This document shows, in pieces, positions 17,913 to 27,369 of a stretch of 64,000 nt of DNA (position 1 is the stretch's first letter; every line of letters starts with the position of its first letter). Location of the stretch: NCBI RefSeq assembly GCF_963667045.1, contig NZ_OY762934.1, positions 3,612,501 through 3,676,500 of the forward strand, read 5' to 3'. The position numbers and the translations under genes are program-made. The notes under the pieces were generated by a model. It searched no databases. It had not been told where the DNA came from and saw nothing but the letters and a program-made list of their open reading frames with translations. The DNA is from an uncultured Cohaesibacter sp. Its GTDB lineage: Bacteria; Pseudomonadota; Alphaproteobacteria; Rhizobiales; Cohaesibacteraceae.

Positions 17913-18662
17913 TTACAGCACACCGGCTTCGTTTTTCAGTTTGTCGACCAGTTCGGCGACGCTTTCAACCTTGATGCCTGCCTTGCGGGCGTCCGGTTCG
18001 GCGGTGGAGAGCACCTGCAGGCGTGGCGCGATGTCAACGCCAAAGTCTGCGGCTTCCCTGATGTCGAGCGGCTTTTTCTTGGCCTTCATGATGTTCGGCA
18101 GGGAGGCATAGCGCGGCTCATTGAGGCGCAGGTCGGCGGTCATCACGGCAGGCAGTTTGACGTCAACTTTCTGCAGGCCACCATCGATTTCGCGGGTGAC
18201 CTTGGCCACGTCTCCCTCGATCTTGATGCAGGAGGCAAAGGCGCCCTGACCCCAGCCGAGCAGGGCAGACAGCATCTGGCCGGTCTGGTTGGCATCGTCA
18301 TCGATGGCCTGTTTGCCAAGGATTACCATGCCGGGCTTTTCTTCCTCGACAATGGCCTTGAGCAGCTTGGCCACGCCAAGCGGTTCGACGGTTGCATCGG
18401 TCTTGACCAGGATGGCGCGGTCGGCCCCCATGGCGAGGCCCGTGCGCAGGGTTTCCTGAGCCTGCTGCACGCCGATCGACACGACGACGATCTCGCTGGC
18501 AATGCCTGCTTCCTTGAGGCGGACTGCCTCCTCCACCGCGATTTCATCAAACGGGTTCATGGACATTTTGACATTGGCCAGATCAACACCGGAACCATCG
18601 GCCTTGACGCGGATCTTGACGTTGTAATCTACAACCCGTTTGACGGGTACGAGGATCTTCAT
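17913..18662 (-). CDS. etfB: Electron transfer flavoprotein subunit beta
   Basis: A 249-residue ETF beta subunit, which holds AMP and the recognition loop for dehydrogenase partners. It opens with [19 protein letters not shown], and [17 protein letters not shown] and [15 protein letters not shown] are typical. The ATG at 18662 is chosen, with GGGAGA upstream, rather than in-frame codons to 18701. The 353-bp gap upstream (18663-19015) must hold the etfBA promoter; I see no gene or clear motif in it. Confidence 0.95.
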   Translation of the reverse strand: MKILVPVKRVVDYNVKIRVKADGSGVDLANVKMSMNPFDEIAVEEAVRLKEAGIASEIVVVSIGVQQAQETLRTGLAMGADRAILVKTDATVEPLGVAKLLKAIVEEEKPGMVILGKQAIDDDANQTGQMLSALLGWGQGAFASCIKIEGDVAKVTREIDGGLQKVDVKLPAVMTADLRLNEPRYASLPNIMKAKKKPLDIREAADFGVDIAPRLQVLSTAEPDARKAGIKVESVAELVDKLKNEAGVL

Positions 18663-19015
18663 GGATTGATTCTCCCATGTGAACCGGTATCGCCGGCTCA
18701 ATTGACTTGCGCGTTGTGCAGGGGAGCCAGCTTTGGCTCATTCGAGCATCTGGAGACTTCATGCTCCGTTTGCCGCCCCTGCTGTTGAAGGCCCGCCCGA
18801 TCATTACCCGTCTCCTCAACCACGAGGAAATGGCAGGGTCTGATCACAGCTGTTCTGCACCTGACTCGATTTGGAAAAGACCATCCAATATCAGCTGCCT
18901 AAGTGAAGTTGTTCCTGATCGGGGAGGACGGTAATGGGAGCTTCTGGGCCTGTCAACAATCCGTCCGTCTGAGAAGCATGAGTTTCTGTCATGGCCCTGC
19001 TACGTTTGGGTGATT

Positions 19016-19705
19016 TCACGTAGCGCGCTGGAAAAGAGGCACAGATTTCCGCTTCATGAAGGGGATAAGAATGGCTCCGGTCAATGCCCCGCCGACATGC
19101 GCCCACCAGGCGACCGTGGCTTCGGTGCTGGTGAGGGAATTGAAAAGCTGCAACAGCAGCCACGCCCCGAGGCAATAGATGGCCGGGATCGGCAGGGGAA
19201 TACGACCGAGAATCAGTATCCACACCCGGACATCCGGATGCAGCAGAAGATAGGCCGCGATAATACCGGCCGTTGCACCGGACGCGCCGACCAGCGGGAC
19301 GGGGGAGCCCCAGTTGGCCAGTGCATGGGCCAGCGCTGCCCCGGCTGCGCAGAGGCAATAGAACAACAGATAGCGCACATGCCCCATCGCATCCTCGATA
19401 TTGTCGCCGAACACCCACAGGAAGGCCATGTTGCCGATGAGATGCATCCAGCCGCCATGCAGGAAGGCATAGGTGATCAGATCGGTCCACTCGAAGGCAT
19501 CCGTGGTGGCAATCAGACCGGACGTGGAGGACAGCAACTGGCTGGGGATAAGGCCGTAGGCCATGGCAAAGCCCATGAACACCGGCCCCTCTTCGCCGCC
19601 ACCCGATACCAGAAAGGCCAGCAGGTTGAGGAGGATCAGCCCGAGCGTGACATATTGCCAGCGCACATAGTGAAGCTCGTTCCTGTCGTGGAGTGGTATG
19701 AACAT
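19016..19705 (-). CDS. Rhomboid family intramembrane serine protease
   Basis: A 229-residue protein with about six transmembrane helices. The catalytic Ser lies in VGASGATAG (GxSG) and the catalytic His in the last core helix, WWAHVGGALTG. HGGWMHLIGNMAFLWVFG is the conserved loop/helix with the oxyanion-site His and Asn. The start MFIPLHD at 19705 is supported by GAGGGG upstream. It follows the cobalamin adenosyltransferase gene by 43 bp and is probably co-transcribed with it. Confidence 0.92.
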   Translation of the reverse strand: MFIPLHDRNELHYVRWQYVTLGLILLNLLAFLVSGGGEEGPVFMGFAMAYGLIPSQLLSSTSGLIATTDAFEWTDLITYAFLHGGWMHLIGNMAFLWVFGDNIEDAMGHVRYLLFYCLCAAGAALAHALANWGSPVPLVGASGATAGIIAAYLLLHPDVRVWILILGRIPLPIPAIYCLGAWLLLQLFNSLTSTEATVAWWAHVGGALTGAILIPFMKRKSVPLFQRAT

Positions 19706-19748
19706 TGCCCCTCGGTCTCCCCGCTGCTGATAACCCTTCGGTGCCTGC

Positions 19749-20327
19749 CTAGCGGTTCTGTCCGGGAACCCAGAGCACGTCCGCCGTACCCTTGTCGTTC
19801 GTCCAGCGGGCGGCGACAAAGAAGAAGTCGGACAGCCGGTTGAGATACTGGATGGCTTCCGGTGTCACCGGTTCGTTGTCGCTGGCGGCAAGGGCCGTCA
19901 CCAGCCGTTCGGCGCGACGGGAGACCGTGCGGGCGTAATGCAGATAGGCCGAGGCGCGTGAGCCGCCGGGCAGGATGAAACTCCTGAGGGGCTCAAGGTC
20001 GGCGTTCAACTGGTCGATCTGCTGCTCAAGGCGTTTCACCTGACTTTCGATGATGCGCAATGGTTCATACTCGAGCGGCTCGCCCGAATCAGGGGTGCAA
20101 AGGTCCGCTCCCAGATCGAACAGGTCGTTTTGGATCTGGGTCAGCATCTGGTCAAGCTCCGGGCAACCGGCCATTTCAAGACGGGCAAGACCGACGATGG
20201 AGTTGGTCTCGTCAACCGTGCCATAGGCTTCGATACGCAAGTCATGCTTGGGGCGGCGTTCGCCGGTTCCCAGTGCTGTTGTGCCCTTGTCGCCGGTGCG
20301 GGTGTAGATCTTGTTGAGACGAACCAT
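19749..20327 (-). CDS. Cob(I)alamin adenosyltransferase, PduO type
   Basis: A 192-residue helical-bundle enzyme that transfers the adenosyl group of ATP to cob(I)alamin, giving adenosylcobalamin. The N-terminal ATP loop YTRTGDKGTTALGTGER, the YGTVDETNS segment and the C-terminal RRAERLVTAL with NRLSDFFFVAAR are diagnostic of the PduO/MmaB type. Adenosylcobalamin is the cofactor of the ethylmalonyl-CoA mutase encoded at 29-31 kb. It heads a small unit with the rhomboid gene. Confidence 0.93.
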   Translation of the reverse strand: MVRLNKIYTRTGDKGTTALGTGERRPKHDLRIEAYGTVDETNSIVGLARLEMAGCPELDQMLTQIQNDLFDLGADLCTPDSGEPLEYEPLRIIESQVKRLEQQIDQLNADLEPLRSFILPGGSRASAYLHYARTVSRRAERLVTALAASDNEPVTPEAIQYLNRLSDFFFVAARWTNDKGTADVLWVPGQNR

Positions 20328-20451
20328 TGAAGAGTTTCCATTCTGGACGTGCCGCTGGTGGCGATTCGGTCAATCGCCCTTATGCGGTGAGCCGTTTCCG
20401 ATGTCGGGGCATCCTTGAAAGCGTGCCGTCTGCTTGTGCTGACTGGGCACA

Positions 20452-20487
20452 AAAAAATGCGCCTGATGTGATGTCAGACGCACTTTA
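20452..20487 (-). terminator. Rho-independent terminator after the PagL-like gene
   Basis: Read on the - strand, TGCGTCTGA pairs with TCAGGCGCA (one mismatch) and is followed by a run of seven T. It lies 65 bp after the stop codon of the PagL-like gene. Confidence 0.8.
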
Positions 20488-20551
20488 AATGGTTCCTGAT
20501 CAGATACAAGATGTCCGATTGTCCGCAAGGGCAGACAGGTGGGACTGATCG

Positions 20552-21145
20552 TCAGAATTTGTAACCGACGCGGGCACCGACGTTGGTCAGGCCATGGTTC
20601 CAGTTGCCCAGACCGGCGTTGGAGCTGTGCTCGACGGTGACCATGAAGCGCATGCGATCATAATCGAAGCCGAGAGACGCGGTTTCACGGAACAGGGCGC
20701 GGGTGCCGAGCGGCTCATGATCCGGGTTGGAGTTGCCCAGTTTGCCGTCATGAACCATGCCGCCGAAGCTGGTTTCGATGAACACGGGACCGTAGACCGG
20801 GAACAGCCAGCTGAAGCCGCCGTAACCATAGGAGGTCTTGCCATCGGTGTTGAAAGAGGCACCAAGGTGCGGGCGCGGGGTGATGATGCGCTGCCAGAAG
20901 GTGGCATCGTCGGAAAGATCACCAAACGCGTTGAACAGAACTTCAGCCTGCAGGTCGACGCTGCCTTCCTCACGACGCGCAACGTCGTGTGACATGACGC
21001 CCATGCGCAGTTCGCTCAGGAAGCCGAGGCTTCCGGGGGAGGAAAATCCGCTGTTATAATCGGCAGCAACAGCTGCGCCTGCGGAAACGGAAAGCAACAA
21101 TGCGGAAACAAGAGCTGCATTTTTCATGCGAAACATCCAATACAT
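20552..21145 (-). CDS. PagL-like lipid A deacylase (acyloxyacyl hydrolase)
   Basis: A 197-residue outer-membrane beta-barrel protein with a Sec signal ending near AVAAD. The C-terminal half holds VEHSSNAGLGNWNHGLTN, matching the His-x-Ser-Asn catalytic segment of PagL, which removes the 3-O-linked acyl chain of lipid A. It ends in an aromatic residue (RVGYKF), as barrel proteins do. The ATG at 21145 has AGGGA ten bases upstream; ATGs at 21136 and 21127 are alternatives. A strong terminator follows. Confidence 0.83.
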   Translation of the reverse strand: MYWMFRMKNAALVSALLLSVSAGAAVAADYNSGFSSPGSLGFLSELRMGVMSHDVARREEGSVDLQAEVLFNAFGDLSDDATFWQRIITPRPHLGASFNTDGKTSYGYGGFSWLFPVYGPVFIETSFGGMVHDGKLGNSNPDHEPLGTRALFRETASLGFDYDRMRFMVTVEHSSNAGLGNWNHGLTNVGARVGYKF

Positions 21146-21284
21146 AGGTATGGTTTCCCTATCTTTAGCTCAACCATGCGGCCGATGCTATACGAAATTC
21201 CTTAATTTTTCCGCGAGATCCCGGTTCTCCTGTGCTCGTGCCTTTTTAGCCACAGCCATGGTGGCGCGTTGTAGCTAGAAGGCA

Positions 21285-21473
21285 CTATTGCATGACATAG
21301 AGCGCCAGCATGACCAGCAGGATGGCGACAAATTGCACGATGATCCGCCAGCGCATCAGCGTCTGGGAGCGATTCGGGTTCTTGCCGCGCATCATGTTGA
21401 CGAGGCCGAAGACAAGAACCAGCGCAACGATGATCAGGGCGATCGGGATGGCAAATTGCAGAATGGCGGCCAT
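21285..21473 (-). CDS. HIG1-domain twin-transmembrane protein
   Basis: A 62-residue protein with two transmembrane helices joined by the basic loop MMRGKNPNRSQTLMRWRI. This is the HIG1 (hypoxia-induced) layout; alphaproteobacterial copies commonly sit near cobalamin adenosyltransferase and etf genes, as here. Mitochondrial relatives help assemble respiratory supercomplexes, and the bacterial role is uncertain. GGAGG directly precedes the start. Confidence 0.85.
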   Translation of the reverse strand: MAAILQFAIPIALIIVALVLVFGLVNMMRGKNPNRSQTLMRWRIIVQFVAILLVMLALYVMQ

Positions 21474-21618
21474 GTGTTCCTCCCGGCATTGGGGCCTGCG
21501 GCAGAATGGCGCAGGTAGCCTGCGCAGAGACTATCAGCGCATTTGCTGCAGGGAAATGGCGGGAATGCTGAACTTTGGTCGGGAGCACATGCGGGATGTC
21601 AGGCAGGCGTTGCCCGGA

Positions 21619-22449
21619 CTAGTCGCCATAGGAGCGCAGGAAGGCATCGAGTGCTCTGGTGGGCAGGAACCGGCGCATGGCATTCATGATGTAGGTCGGC
21701 ACCGTGACCATGTAGCGCGGTTTGGGATTGGCAGAATTCAGCGCCTTGTCGAGCTTCTTGTAGACCGCTTCCGGCTGCAGTTCAAACCGGCCCGGAGCGA
21801 CTGATTCCATCGCCTTGAGGCGGGTCTTGTAGCGGTCGTGGTAGACCGAGTTGTCAGTGTCGATGGTCTTGATGAAATTGAGGCGGGCGGTTTCCCGGAA
21901 CTGACTGGTAATCGGGCCTGGCTCGATCATCGAGATGAAGATGTTGCTGCCGTGCATTTCCAGACGCATGGTGTCTGTCAGGCCTTCCAGCGCATATTTG
22001 GAGGCGACATAGGCACCGCGGAACGCCAGTCCGGTGAGGGCCAGCACCGAGGAACAATGGACGATGCGGCCATAGCCCTGTTTGCGCATCACGGGAATGA
22101 TGTGGCAGGTGAGATCGTGCCAGCCGAACAGGTTGGCTTCAAACTGGGCGCGCAGGACATCGGTTGGCAGGTCTTCCACGGCACCGGCCTGGCCATAGGC
22201 GCCGTTGTTGAACAGTGCGTCGAGCGTTCCGCCGGTGTGGTTCAGTACCGCTTCGACGCAAGCCTTGATCGATTGCGGCTCGGTATAGTCCATGTAGATG
22301 GCCGTGACGCCTTCCGCTCTCAGTGCCTCGAGATCGTCCGTCTTGCGCGCTGTGGCAAAAACCTGCCAGCCCTCAGCTCGGAGGCGGAGAGCGCAGTGGC
22401 GACCGATGCCTGATGAGCAGCCGGTGATGAGAATGGAGCGCTGGGTCAT
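21619..22449 (-). CDS. Short-chain dehydrogenase/reductase
   Basis: A 276-residue classical SDR. The NAD(P)-binding loop is TGCSSGIGRHCA, the structural motif is NNGAYG (in place of the common NNAG), and the catalytic Ser and Tyr-x-x-x-Lys lie in CSSVLALTG and YVASKYALEG. The motif ARKTDD after strand 2 suggests NADP. The C-terminal region, with a hydrophobic tail, resembles SDRs acting on lipid-like substrates. The substrate is not known. It follows the VOC gene by 62 bp. Confidence 0.88.
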   Translation of the reverse strand: MTQRSILITGCSSGIGRHCALRLRAEGWQVFATARKTDDLEALRAEGVTAIYMDYTEPQSIKACVEAVLNHTGGTLDALFNNGAYGQAGAVEDLPTDVLRAQFEANLFGWHDLTCHIIPVMRKQGYGRIVHCSSVLALTGLAFRGAYVASKYALEGLTDTMRLEMHGSNIFISMIEPGPITSQFRETARLNFIKTIDTDNSVYHDRYKTRLKAMESVAPGRFELQPEAVYKKLDKALNSANPKPRYMVTVPTYIMNAMRRFLPTRALDAFLRSYGD

Positions 22450-22511
22450 GGTGTCTTTCGCGTAGAAATGTCAAGAAATCGCTGATGATGTCGGGAAGCC
22501 CCGGCAGGCGG

Positions 22512-23060
22512 TTATCGTTTGCGTTGTGGCAGTTGGCGGACGGATTCTGTTGCGAAGGGATGCTTCCAGTCCGGGTGCTTTTGTTCTTCCGCCTTCAGTG
22601 CCTGACGCCAGTTGCGAATGGTCCTGAGGGATGGAAGGCGCGGGATGTGGGCCAGTTCCCAATGGATGCCGTTCAGCGGATCATTGAAGAAGGTGGCGTA
22701 ATAGCCGGGTGCATAGACGGGGTATTCCGCCGGAGCCTCGGTCACGGGAATGGCGTTTGGAACGAGCACTTCCTGATGGAAGTCGTCCACTTCGCGGCGG
22801 TTTCTGGCCCAGAGCGCGATGTGATGGATGCCCACGGGCCGGGCCGGGAAATCAACCTTGTCTCCGGTTTTTGCCGGTTGAATGCCGATGTAGCTGTGCG
22901 GCATCGGGAAGCGCGCCATGTAATAGGTCGAGCGGTAGCCGACGTCCAGCGTCCAGAAGCTCTTGTAGCCGAGCCAGCCGAATATCAGATCGTAGAAGGC
23001 GATCGATTTTTCATAGTCCAGAACCGACAGTTCCACGTGATTGATTCCGCGCCAACGCAT
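22512..23060 (-). CDS. VOC superfamily (glyoxalase-like) protein
   Basis: A 182-residue protein with the paired beta-alpha-beta-beta-beta modules of the vicinal oxygen chelate fold. INHVELSVLDYEKSIAFYDLIFGWLGY opens the first module, and GIHHIALWARNRREVDDFH opens the second with a metal-binding His. PLNGIHWELAH supplies a late Glu. Members include glyoxalases, dioxygenases and epimerases; the ethylmalonyl-CoA pathway also needs a VOC epimerase, but this sequence does not look like one. AAGGAG precedes the start. Confidence 0.82.
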   Translation of the reverse strand: MRWRGINHVELSVLDYEKSIAFYDLIFGWLGYKSFWTLDVGYRSTYYMARFPMPHSYIGIQPAKTGDKVDFPARPVGIHHIALWARNRREVDDFHQEVLVPNAIPVTEAPAEYPVYAPGYYATFFNDPLNGIHWELAHIPRLPSLRTIRNWRQALKAEEQKHPDWKHPFATESVRQLPQRKR

Positions 23061-23225
23061 GCTCTTCTCCTTTTGTCCTATTGCGGCAAGTTAAGCGCGC
23101 AAGGGCCTTCATGATCAAGATCTTTCATCAGTTTGGTGGTGCGGGCATGACAAGGATGTGAAAAAGGCAAGGCGGGTGGCGTGAAGAGGCGGATCGGCCG
23201 GATCGCAAATGAGCGGTCTTGAAAA

Positions 23226-23257
23226 GAAAGAGGGGAGGCGTGTGCCTCCCCTCTCTG
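23226..23257 (-). terminator. Rho-independent terminator after mcd
   Basis: A stem of at least 11 bp (AGAGGGGAGGC / GCCTCCCCTCT) with loop GTGT is followed on the - strand by CTTTCTTTTC. It begins 30 bp after the mcd stop codon. Confidence 0.85.
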
Positions 23258-23286
23258 ATCTTGGGACATGCGCGGCGGCGTTCGGG

Positions 23287-24972
23287 TCAAATGCGGCTGT
23301 CAAGCAGACGGCGGGCGATGACCTGAGCCTGAATTTCGCCTGCCCCTTCAAAGATGTTGAGCACGCGGGCGTCGCACAGCACGCGGGAGATGGCATATTC
23401 CAGAGCAAAGCCGTTGCCGCCATGGATCTGCAGAGCATTGTCGGCAGCGGCCCATGCCACCCGGGCGCCCAACAGCTTGGCCATGCCTGCTTCCAGATCA
23501 CAACGCTTGTCGTGATCCTTCTGGCGGGCGGAATAGTAGGTGAGCTGGCGGGCGACCATGATTTCGGCGGCCATCATGGCCAGCTTGTCAATGACACGCG
23601 GGAAGTTGATCAGCGACTTGCCGAACTGCACGCGCTCCTGAGCGTAGCGCAACCCCAGATCCAGTGCATTCTGGGCAACGCCGATGGCGCGGGCGGCGGT
23701 CTGGATGCGGGCGGCCTCGAAGGTCTGCATCAACTGCTTGAAGCCCTGCCCTTCCTCGCCACCAAGCAGGTTCTCCTTGCCGACTGCGAAATTGTCAAAG
23801 GCGATGTCATATTCCTTCATGCCGCGATAGCCAAGCACCTCGATCTCACCACCGTCCATGCCTTCGGCCGGGAACGGGGTGTCGTCGTCACCGCGCGGCT
23901 TTTCAGCCAGCAGCATGGACAAACCCTTGTAGCCCGGTTCCTTGGGGTTGGTGCGCACCAGCAGGGTCATCAGATCGGCGCGCACCGGATGGGTGATCCA
24001 GGTCTTGTTGCCGGTCACCTTGTAGGTGTCACCGTCAAGCGTGGCGCGGGTCTTGAGGCTCGCAAGGTCGGAGCCGGTGTTCGGCTCGGTGAAAACGGCG
24101 GTCGGCAGGATTTCGCCGGAAGCAATGAGCGGCAGCCATTTTTCCTTCTGCTCCTCGGTGCCGCCGCACAGGATCAGTTCGGCGGCGATCTCGGAGCGGG
24201 TGCCCAGAGAGCCGACGCCAATGAAAGCGCGGGAGAGGGCTTCGGAGACGACGCACATGCTTTCCTTGCCAAGGCCCAGCCCGCCGTATTCTTCCGGAAT
24301 GGTCAGCCCGAAAACACCCATCTCGGCCATTTTGTCGATGACGTCCATCGGAATGTAGGCATCCTTGAGGTGCCATTGATGGGCGAAGGGCGTGACTTCG
24401 CTTTCGGCAAAGCGGCTCATTTCGTCGCGGAAGGCTTCCATGGTTTCGTCAAGACCGGCATCGCCAAAGGAGGCGGCCCCTTCGGCCGCTTCCATCAGCG
24501 CGACGAGGCGGGTGCGAATTTCCTTGGTATTACCTTCCGCCATCAGACGGGTGACGGCCTCGTTGCGGGCCTGTTCGATGGTCCCTGCCGGTAAGGCGAA
24601 AGTGTCAAGGCGGACGATCTCGCCCTGGGTCATCGGGATGCCGCCAAAGATCTGGGCTAGATATTCGGCGAAGGCAATGCGGGTGATAAGGGATTCCATT
24701 TCGCCAAAGCGGCCCTCGGCGAGCATGCTGGTGCTGTAGCCGCTCATTTCCTTGAGCGCCTCGACATAGGTGGCAAACCAGGCAAGGCCGTGGGTGAGCC
24801 GCTGTTCGGCCTCGACAAGATCAGCCTTGACGCGCCCGTCGACAGACACCGTCTCAAAGACGCATTCGACCATGCTCCTGAGCAGGGTTTCACATTGGGC
24901 GACCGCCGCATCCATGTCGGACATCAGTGTGTCTGGAATGGCGATCGGTTGGGTCTCGATGATCAAGGACAT
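23287..24972 (-). CDS. mcd: (2S)-methylsuccinyl-CoA dehydrogenase
   Basis: A 561-residue acyl-CoA dehydrogenase with a ~160-residue N-terminal extension, the size and layout of Mcd, which oxidises methylsuccinyl-CoA to mesaconyl-CoA in the ethylmalonyl-CoA pathway. The acyl-CoA dehydrogenase core shows FTEPNTGSDLASL (FAD/substrate loop), NKTWITH, ERVQFGKSL and QIHGGNGFALEYAISRVLCDARVLNIFEGAGEIQ around the catalytic Glu. GGGGGGAG precedes the ATG. Electrons should pass to EtfAB (17-18.6 kb). The assignment over a generic dehydrogenase rests on the N-terminal domain and on nearby ccr and ecm. Confidence 0.88.
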   Translation of the reverse strand: MSLIIETQPIAIPDTLMSDMDAAVAQCETLLRSMVECVFETVSVDGRVKADLVEAEQRLTHGLAWFATYVEALKEMSGYSTSMLAEGRFGEMESLITRIAFAEYLAQIFGGIPMTQGEIVRLDTFALPAGTIEQARNEAVTRLMAEGNTKEIRTRLVALMEAAEGAASFGDAGLDETMEAFRDEMSRFAESEVTPFAHQWHLKDAYIPMDVIDKMAEMGVFGLTIPEEYGGLGLGKESMCVVSEALSRAFIGVGSLGTRSEIAAELILCGGTEEQKEKWLPLIASGEILPTAVFTEPNTGSDLASLKTRATLDGDTYKVTGNKTWITHPVRADLMTLLVRTNPKEPGYKGLSMLLAEKPRGDDDTPFPAEGMDGGEIEVLGYRGMKEYDIAFDNFAVGKENLLGGEEGQGFKQLMQTFEAARIQTAARAIGVAQNALDLGLRYAQERVQFGKSLINFPRVIDKLAMMAAEIMVARQLTYYSARQKDHDKRCDLEAGMAKLLGARVAWAAADNALQIHGGNGFALEYAISRVLCDARVLNIFEGAGEIQAQVIARRLLDSRI

Positions 24973-25065
24973 GGTTTCTCCCCCCCTTTGATGGCAAGAT
25001 CAGACCCCGCCGGAAGCGACCACTGTCCGGGGCGCGGCGGGGCTGGTGCTATCAGATTGTCTTCT

Positions 25066-25160
25066 ATGTTGCAGTGCACAGTGAAGGGCAACCACACTCT
25101 TTGCAATACGCCAAAGGAGTAAGGCGTGGGGGACGTTAGTTGGATATGTTGCAGCGCACA
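25066..25160 (-). promoter_or_regulatory. Two TGC-rich direct repeats upstream of mcd
   Basis: ATGTTGCAGTGCACA (25066-25080) and ATGTTGCAGCGCACA (25146-25160) differ by one base and start exactly 80 bp apart. Each contains TGCA/GCA half-sites like those bound by PhaR-type carbon-storage regulators. A TTTGCAA lies between them at 25100-25106. They are 94-188 bp before the mcd start, in the 211-bp gap after the EamA gene. Confidence 0.5.
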
Positions 25161-25183
25161 GGACTTTTGTCGCAAGCCTTGCG

Positions 25184-26068
25184 TCAGGGTTTGCGGCGGC
25201 TGGCGAGGATGACACCGAGGGCCGTGACAATCATGCCGAGCACCTGCAAAGGCGTGATCGGTTCGCCGAACAGCAGGTAGGAGATGGTCGCAGTGACCGC
25301 AGGCACGAGATAGAACAGCGAGGCGGTGTTTGAGACGGCACCTTTCTCGATCAGCCAGAGCAACAGGAAGATGGCGCCAATGGAGAGCACCAGCACCAGC
25401 CAGACCAGCGCGAAAATGAAATCCGGGCTCCAGATGATGGTCTGGGTTTCCGTGAGCAGGCTGAGGCTGCCACAGAACAGGGCGGCGGCACAATATTGCC
25501 AGATGGTGGCGGTGCGCATGTCCAGATTGGCGGCAAAGCGCTTCTGGTAGACTGTGCCGAACGAAATGCTGATCACGGCGACAAGGGAAACAAGGATCTC
25601 GATCGGAGTCACGGAGAAGGAGCCGCCAGAGAGGCGCGGCAACAACACCATGCAGATGCCAACAAGGCCCAGCACGAAGCCGATAGCATGGTTGCGCGTG
25701 ATGCGTTCCCCGAGCAGAAGATGGGCAAAAAAGGCGGTCAGTACAGGCTGGAGACCGGTCATCAGGGCAAACAGGCCCGCGGGCATGCCGTCATCGATTG
25801 CCCAGAACACCCCAGTCAGATAGAGGCCGTGGATCATGAAACCTGAAACGAAGGCGTGGGCGCTCTGGCGCGGGCTTGGCCAGCGCACTTTCTGAATGAG
25901 CGCGATCGCGAGCAATAGCACCAGCACAGTGCCGAAGCGCATCGTCAGGAAGGTGAGTGGCTCTGAATAGGGTGCTCCCATGCGCGAGCCGACAAAGCCG
26001 GTTGACCAGAGAACGACGAACAGGAGCGGGGCCAGTCTGGAGAGGAGGTCGGCAGATCGGGAAAACAT
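25184..26068 (-). CDS. EamA/DMT family transporter
   Basis: A 294-residue inner-membrane protein with ten predicted transmembrane helices in two EamA repeats (about residues 12-140 and 150-290). The second repeat opens with IEILVSLVAVISISFGTVYQKRF and closes with LFGEPITPLQVLGMIVTALGV, the usual signature of the drug/metabolite exporter family. The transported compound cannot be told. It diverges from the BrkB-type gene across 271 bp in which I see no motif. Confidence 0.88.
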   Translation of the reverse strand: MFSRSADLLSRLAPLLFVVLWSTGFVGSRMGAPYSEPLTFLTMRFGTVLVLLLAIALIQKVRWPSPRQSAHAFVSGFMIHGLYLTGVFWAIDDGMPAGLFALMTGLQPVLTAFFAHLLLGERITRNHAIGFVLGLVGICMVLLPRLSGGSFSVTPIEILVSLVAVISISFGTVYQKRFAANLDMRTATIWQYCAAALFCGSLSLLTETQTIIWSPDFIFALVWLVLVLSIGAIFLLLWLIEKGAVSNTASLFYLVPAVTATISYLLFGEPITPLQVLGMIVTALGVILASRRKP

Positions 26069-26339
26069 GGTGTTTCTCTGAAGGCTTTGGGTGGTCGCAA
26101 GGACCTGTTGGCGGGAGGATGAGGTCCTGGTGGGACATCATGCTTATCCTGTTGTTGCCAAAATGTCCATCAGGTACCGTTCGTTGGGTTCGGGGTCGGG
26201 TCGAGCGTTGCTGGCGAGGCTTGGCCGGGTGGCTACGGCTTGTGTCCCGATGCTGGCTTGATTGCATTTTTGCTTCAGTGGCCTATAAAGAGGACGTGCG
26301 GCCTCGGGGCAGATTTTTGGACCTTTCGGAAAGCTGGAT

Positions 26340-27257
26340 ATGACGCGTCTTTGGGAATGGGTATTGGTGCCGATCCGGATTTTCTGGCGGTTTTCAGACA
26401 ATCACGGTTTTGCATTGGCCAGCAATATCGCCTTCTCGATGCTGCTCTCCATCTTTCCCTTCCTGTTGCTGCTGACCGGGGTTTCTGTCTGGATTGGTGG
26501 CGATGCGCTGGGCAAGGTTCTGCAGGATCTTCTGGTACTGCTGCTGCCCGACTCGATTGCCGACATTCTGCAGCCGGACGTCGATGCGGTGATTGCCGAG
26601 CGCGCCAGCAGCCTGTTGTCCATTTCCCTTGTGATCTTCCTGATCACCCTCACCTCGCTGGTAGAAAGCCTGCGTGAGGGGCTCAACCGCGCCTATGGCT
26701 ATTACGAGCGGCGCTCGATCCTGTCGCGGCGGGCGATGGGGCTGCTGGCCATTCTTGGCGCCATGGTGGTGATGATCGTCGTGGCGGCGGCGCTGTTCTT
26801 TGCGCCGCTGGCATGGAATGTGCTCAAGCCGCACTTTTCGTGGTTCGAGGATTTTCAGGCCACCTTCAACGTTGTCCGCTTCGGGGTGGCTATCCCCATT
26901 CTGATGCTGTTTCTGGTGGCCAGCCATCGCTGGTTGCCTATGCGCATGACCGAATGGGCGGATCTGTGGCCTGGCGCATTGGCGACGCTGCTGCTCTGGT
27001 GGATCACTGCCGAGGCCTATTCCTACTATCTCTCCCATTTTGCCCAATATGCCCGCGTCTATGCGGGTCTGGCCGGTGTCGTGGCGACCCTCATCTTTCT
27101 GCAGATCATCTCGATGATCTTTCTCTATGGGGCGGAGGTGAACGCATGGATCATTCGCCTCAGGCGGATGCAGCGCAGCCAGATGGCGCGGCCCTATCCG
27201 GATCCGGACGACAGGACGGCGATGCCGCCACCGGACGAGCCGGCCAACGACCGCTGA
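26340..27257 (+). CDS. YihY/BrkB family inner-membrane protein
   Basis: A 305-residue protein with six transmembrane helices. SNIAFSMLLSIFPFLLLLTGVSVWIG near the start and YGAEVNAWIIRLRR near the end are family marks; the latter is the conserved YGAE/N region. The family was once annotated as ribonuclease BN in error, and its function is unknown. The C-terminal 40 residues are hydrophilic and Pro/Asp-rich. GGAAAGC lies before the ATG. Confidence 0.88.
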   Translation: MTRLWEWVLVPIRIFWRFSDNHGFALASNIAFSMLLSIFPFLLLLTGVSVWIGGDALGKVLQDLLVLLLPDSIADILQPDVDAVIAERASSLLSISLVIFLITLTSLVESLREGLNRAYGYYERRSILSRRAMGLLAILGAMVVMIVVAAALFFAPLAWNVLKPHFSWFEDFQATFNVVRFGVAIPILMLFLVASHRWLPMRMTEWADLWPGALATLLLWWITAEAYSYYLSHFAQYARVYAGLAGVVATLIFLQIISMIFLYGAEVNAWIIRLRRMQRSQMARPYPDPDDRTAMPPPDEPANDR

Positions 27258-27294
27258 ACCCCTGCTTTTCAGGGGGGATCATCAGACAGCATGA

Positions 27295-27325
27295 AAAAGC
27301 CGGGTTGCCCCGGCTTTTGTTTTTC
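27295..27325. terminator. Rho-independent terminator, bidirectional
   Basis: A 10-bp stem AAAAGCCGGG / CCCGGCTTTT with a four-base loop is followed by GTTTTT on the + strand. It lies between the convergent BrkB-type and ccr genes. A weaker hairpin (CCCCTG/CAGGGG) precedes it at 27260-27275. Confidence 0.85.
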
Positions 27326-27369
27326 CTTTTCCGATCTGTGTCCGGTCTGATACGATTTTTCTGTGCGGC

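Noticed and set aside
18663-19015. Small open frames in the gap between etfB and the rhomboid gene
   Set aside because: They have no good ribosome binding sites and no protein-like pattern; the gap is more likely a promoter region.
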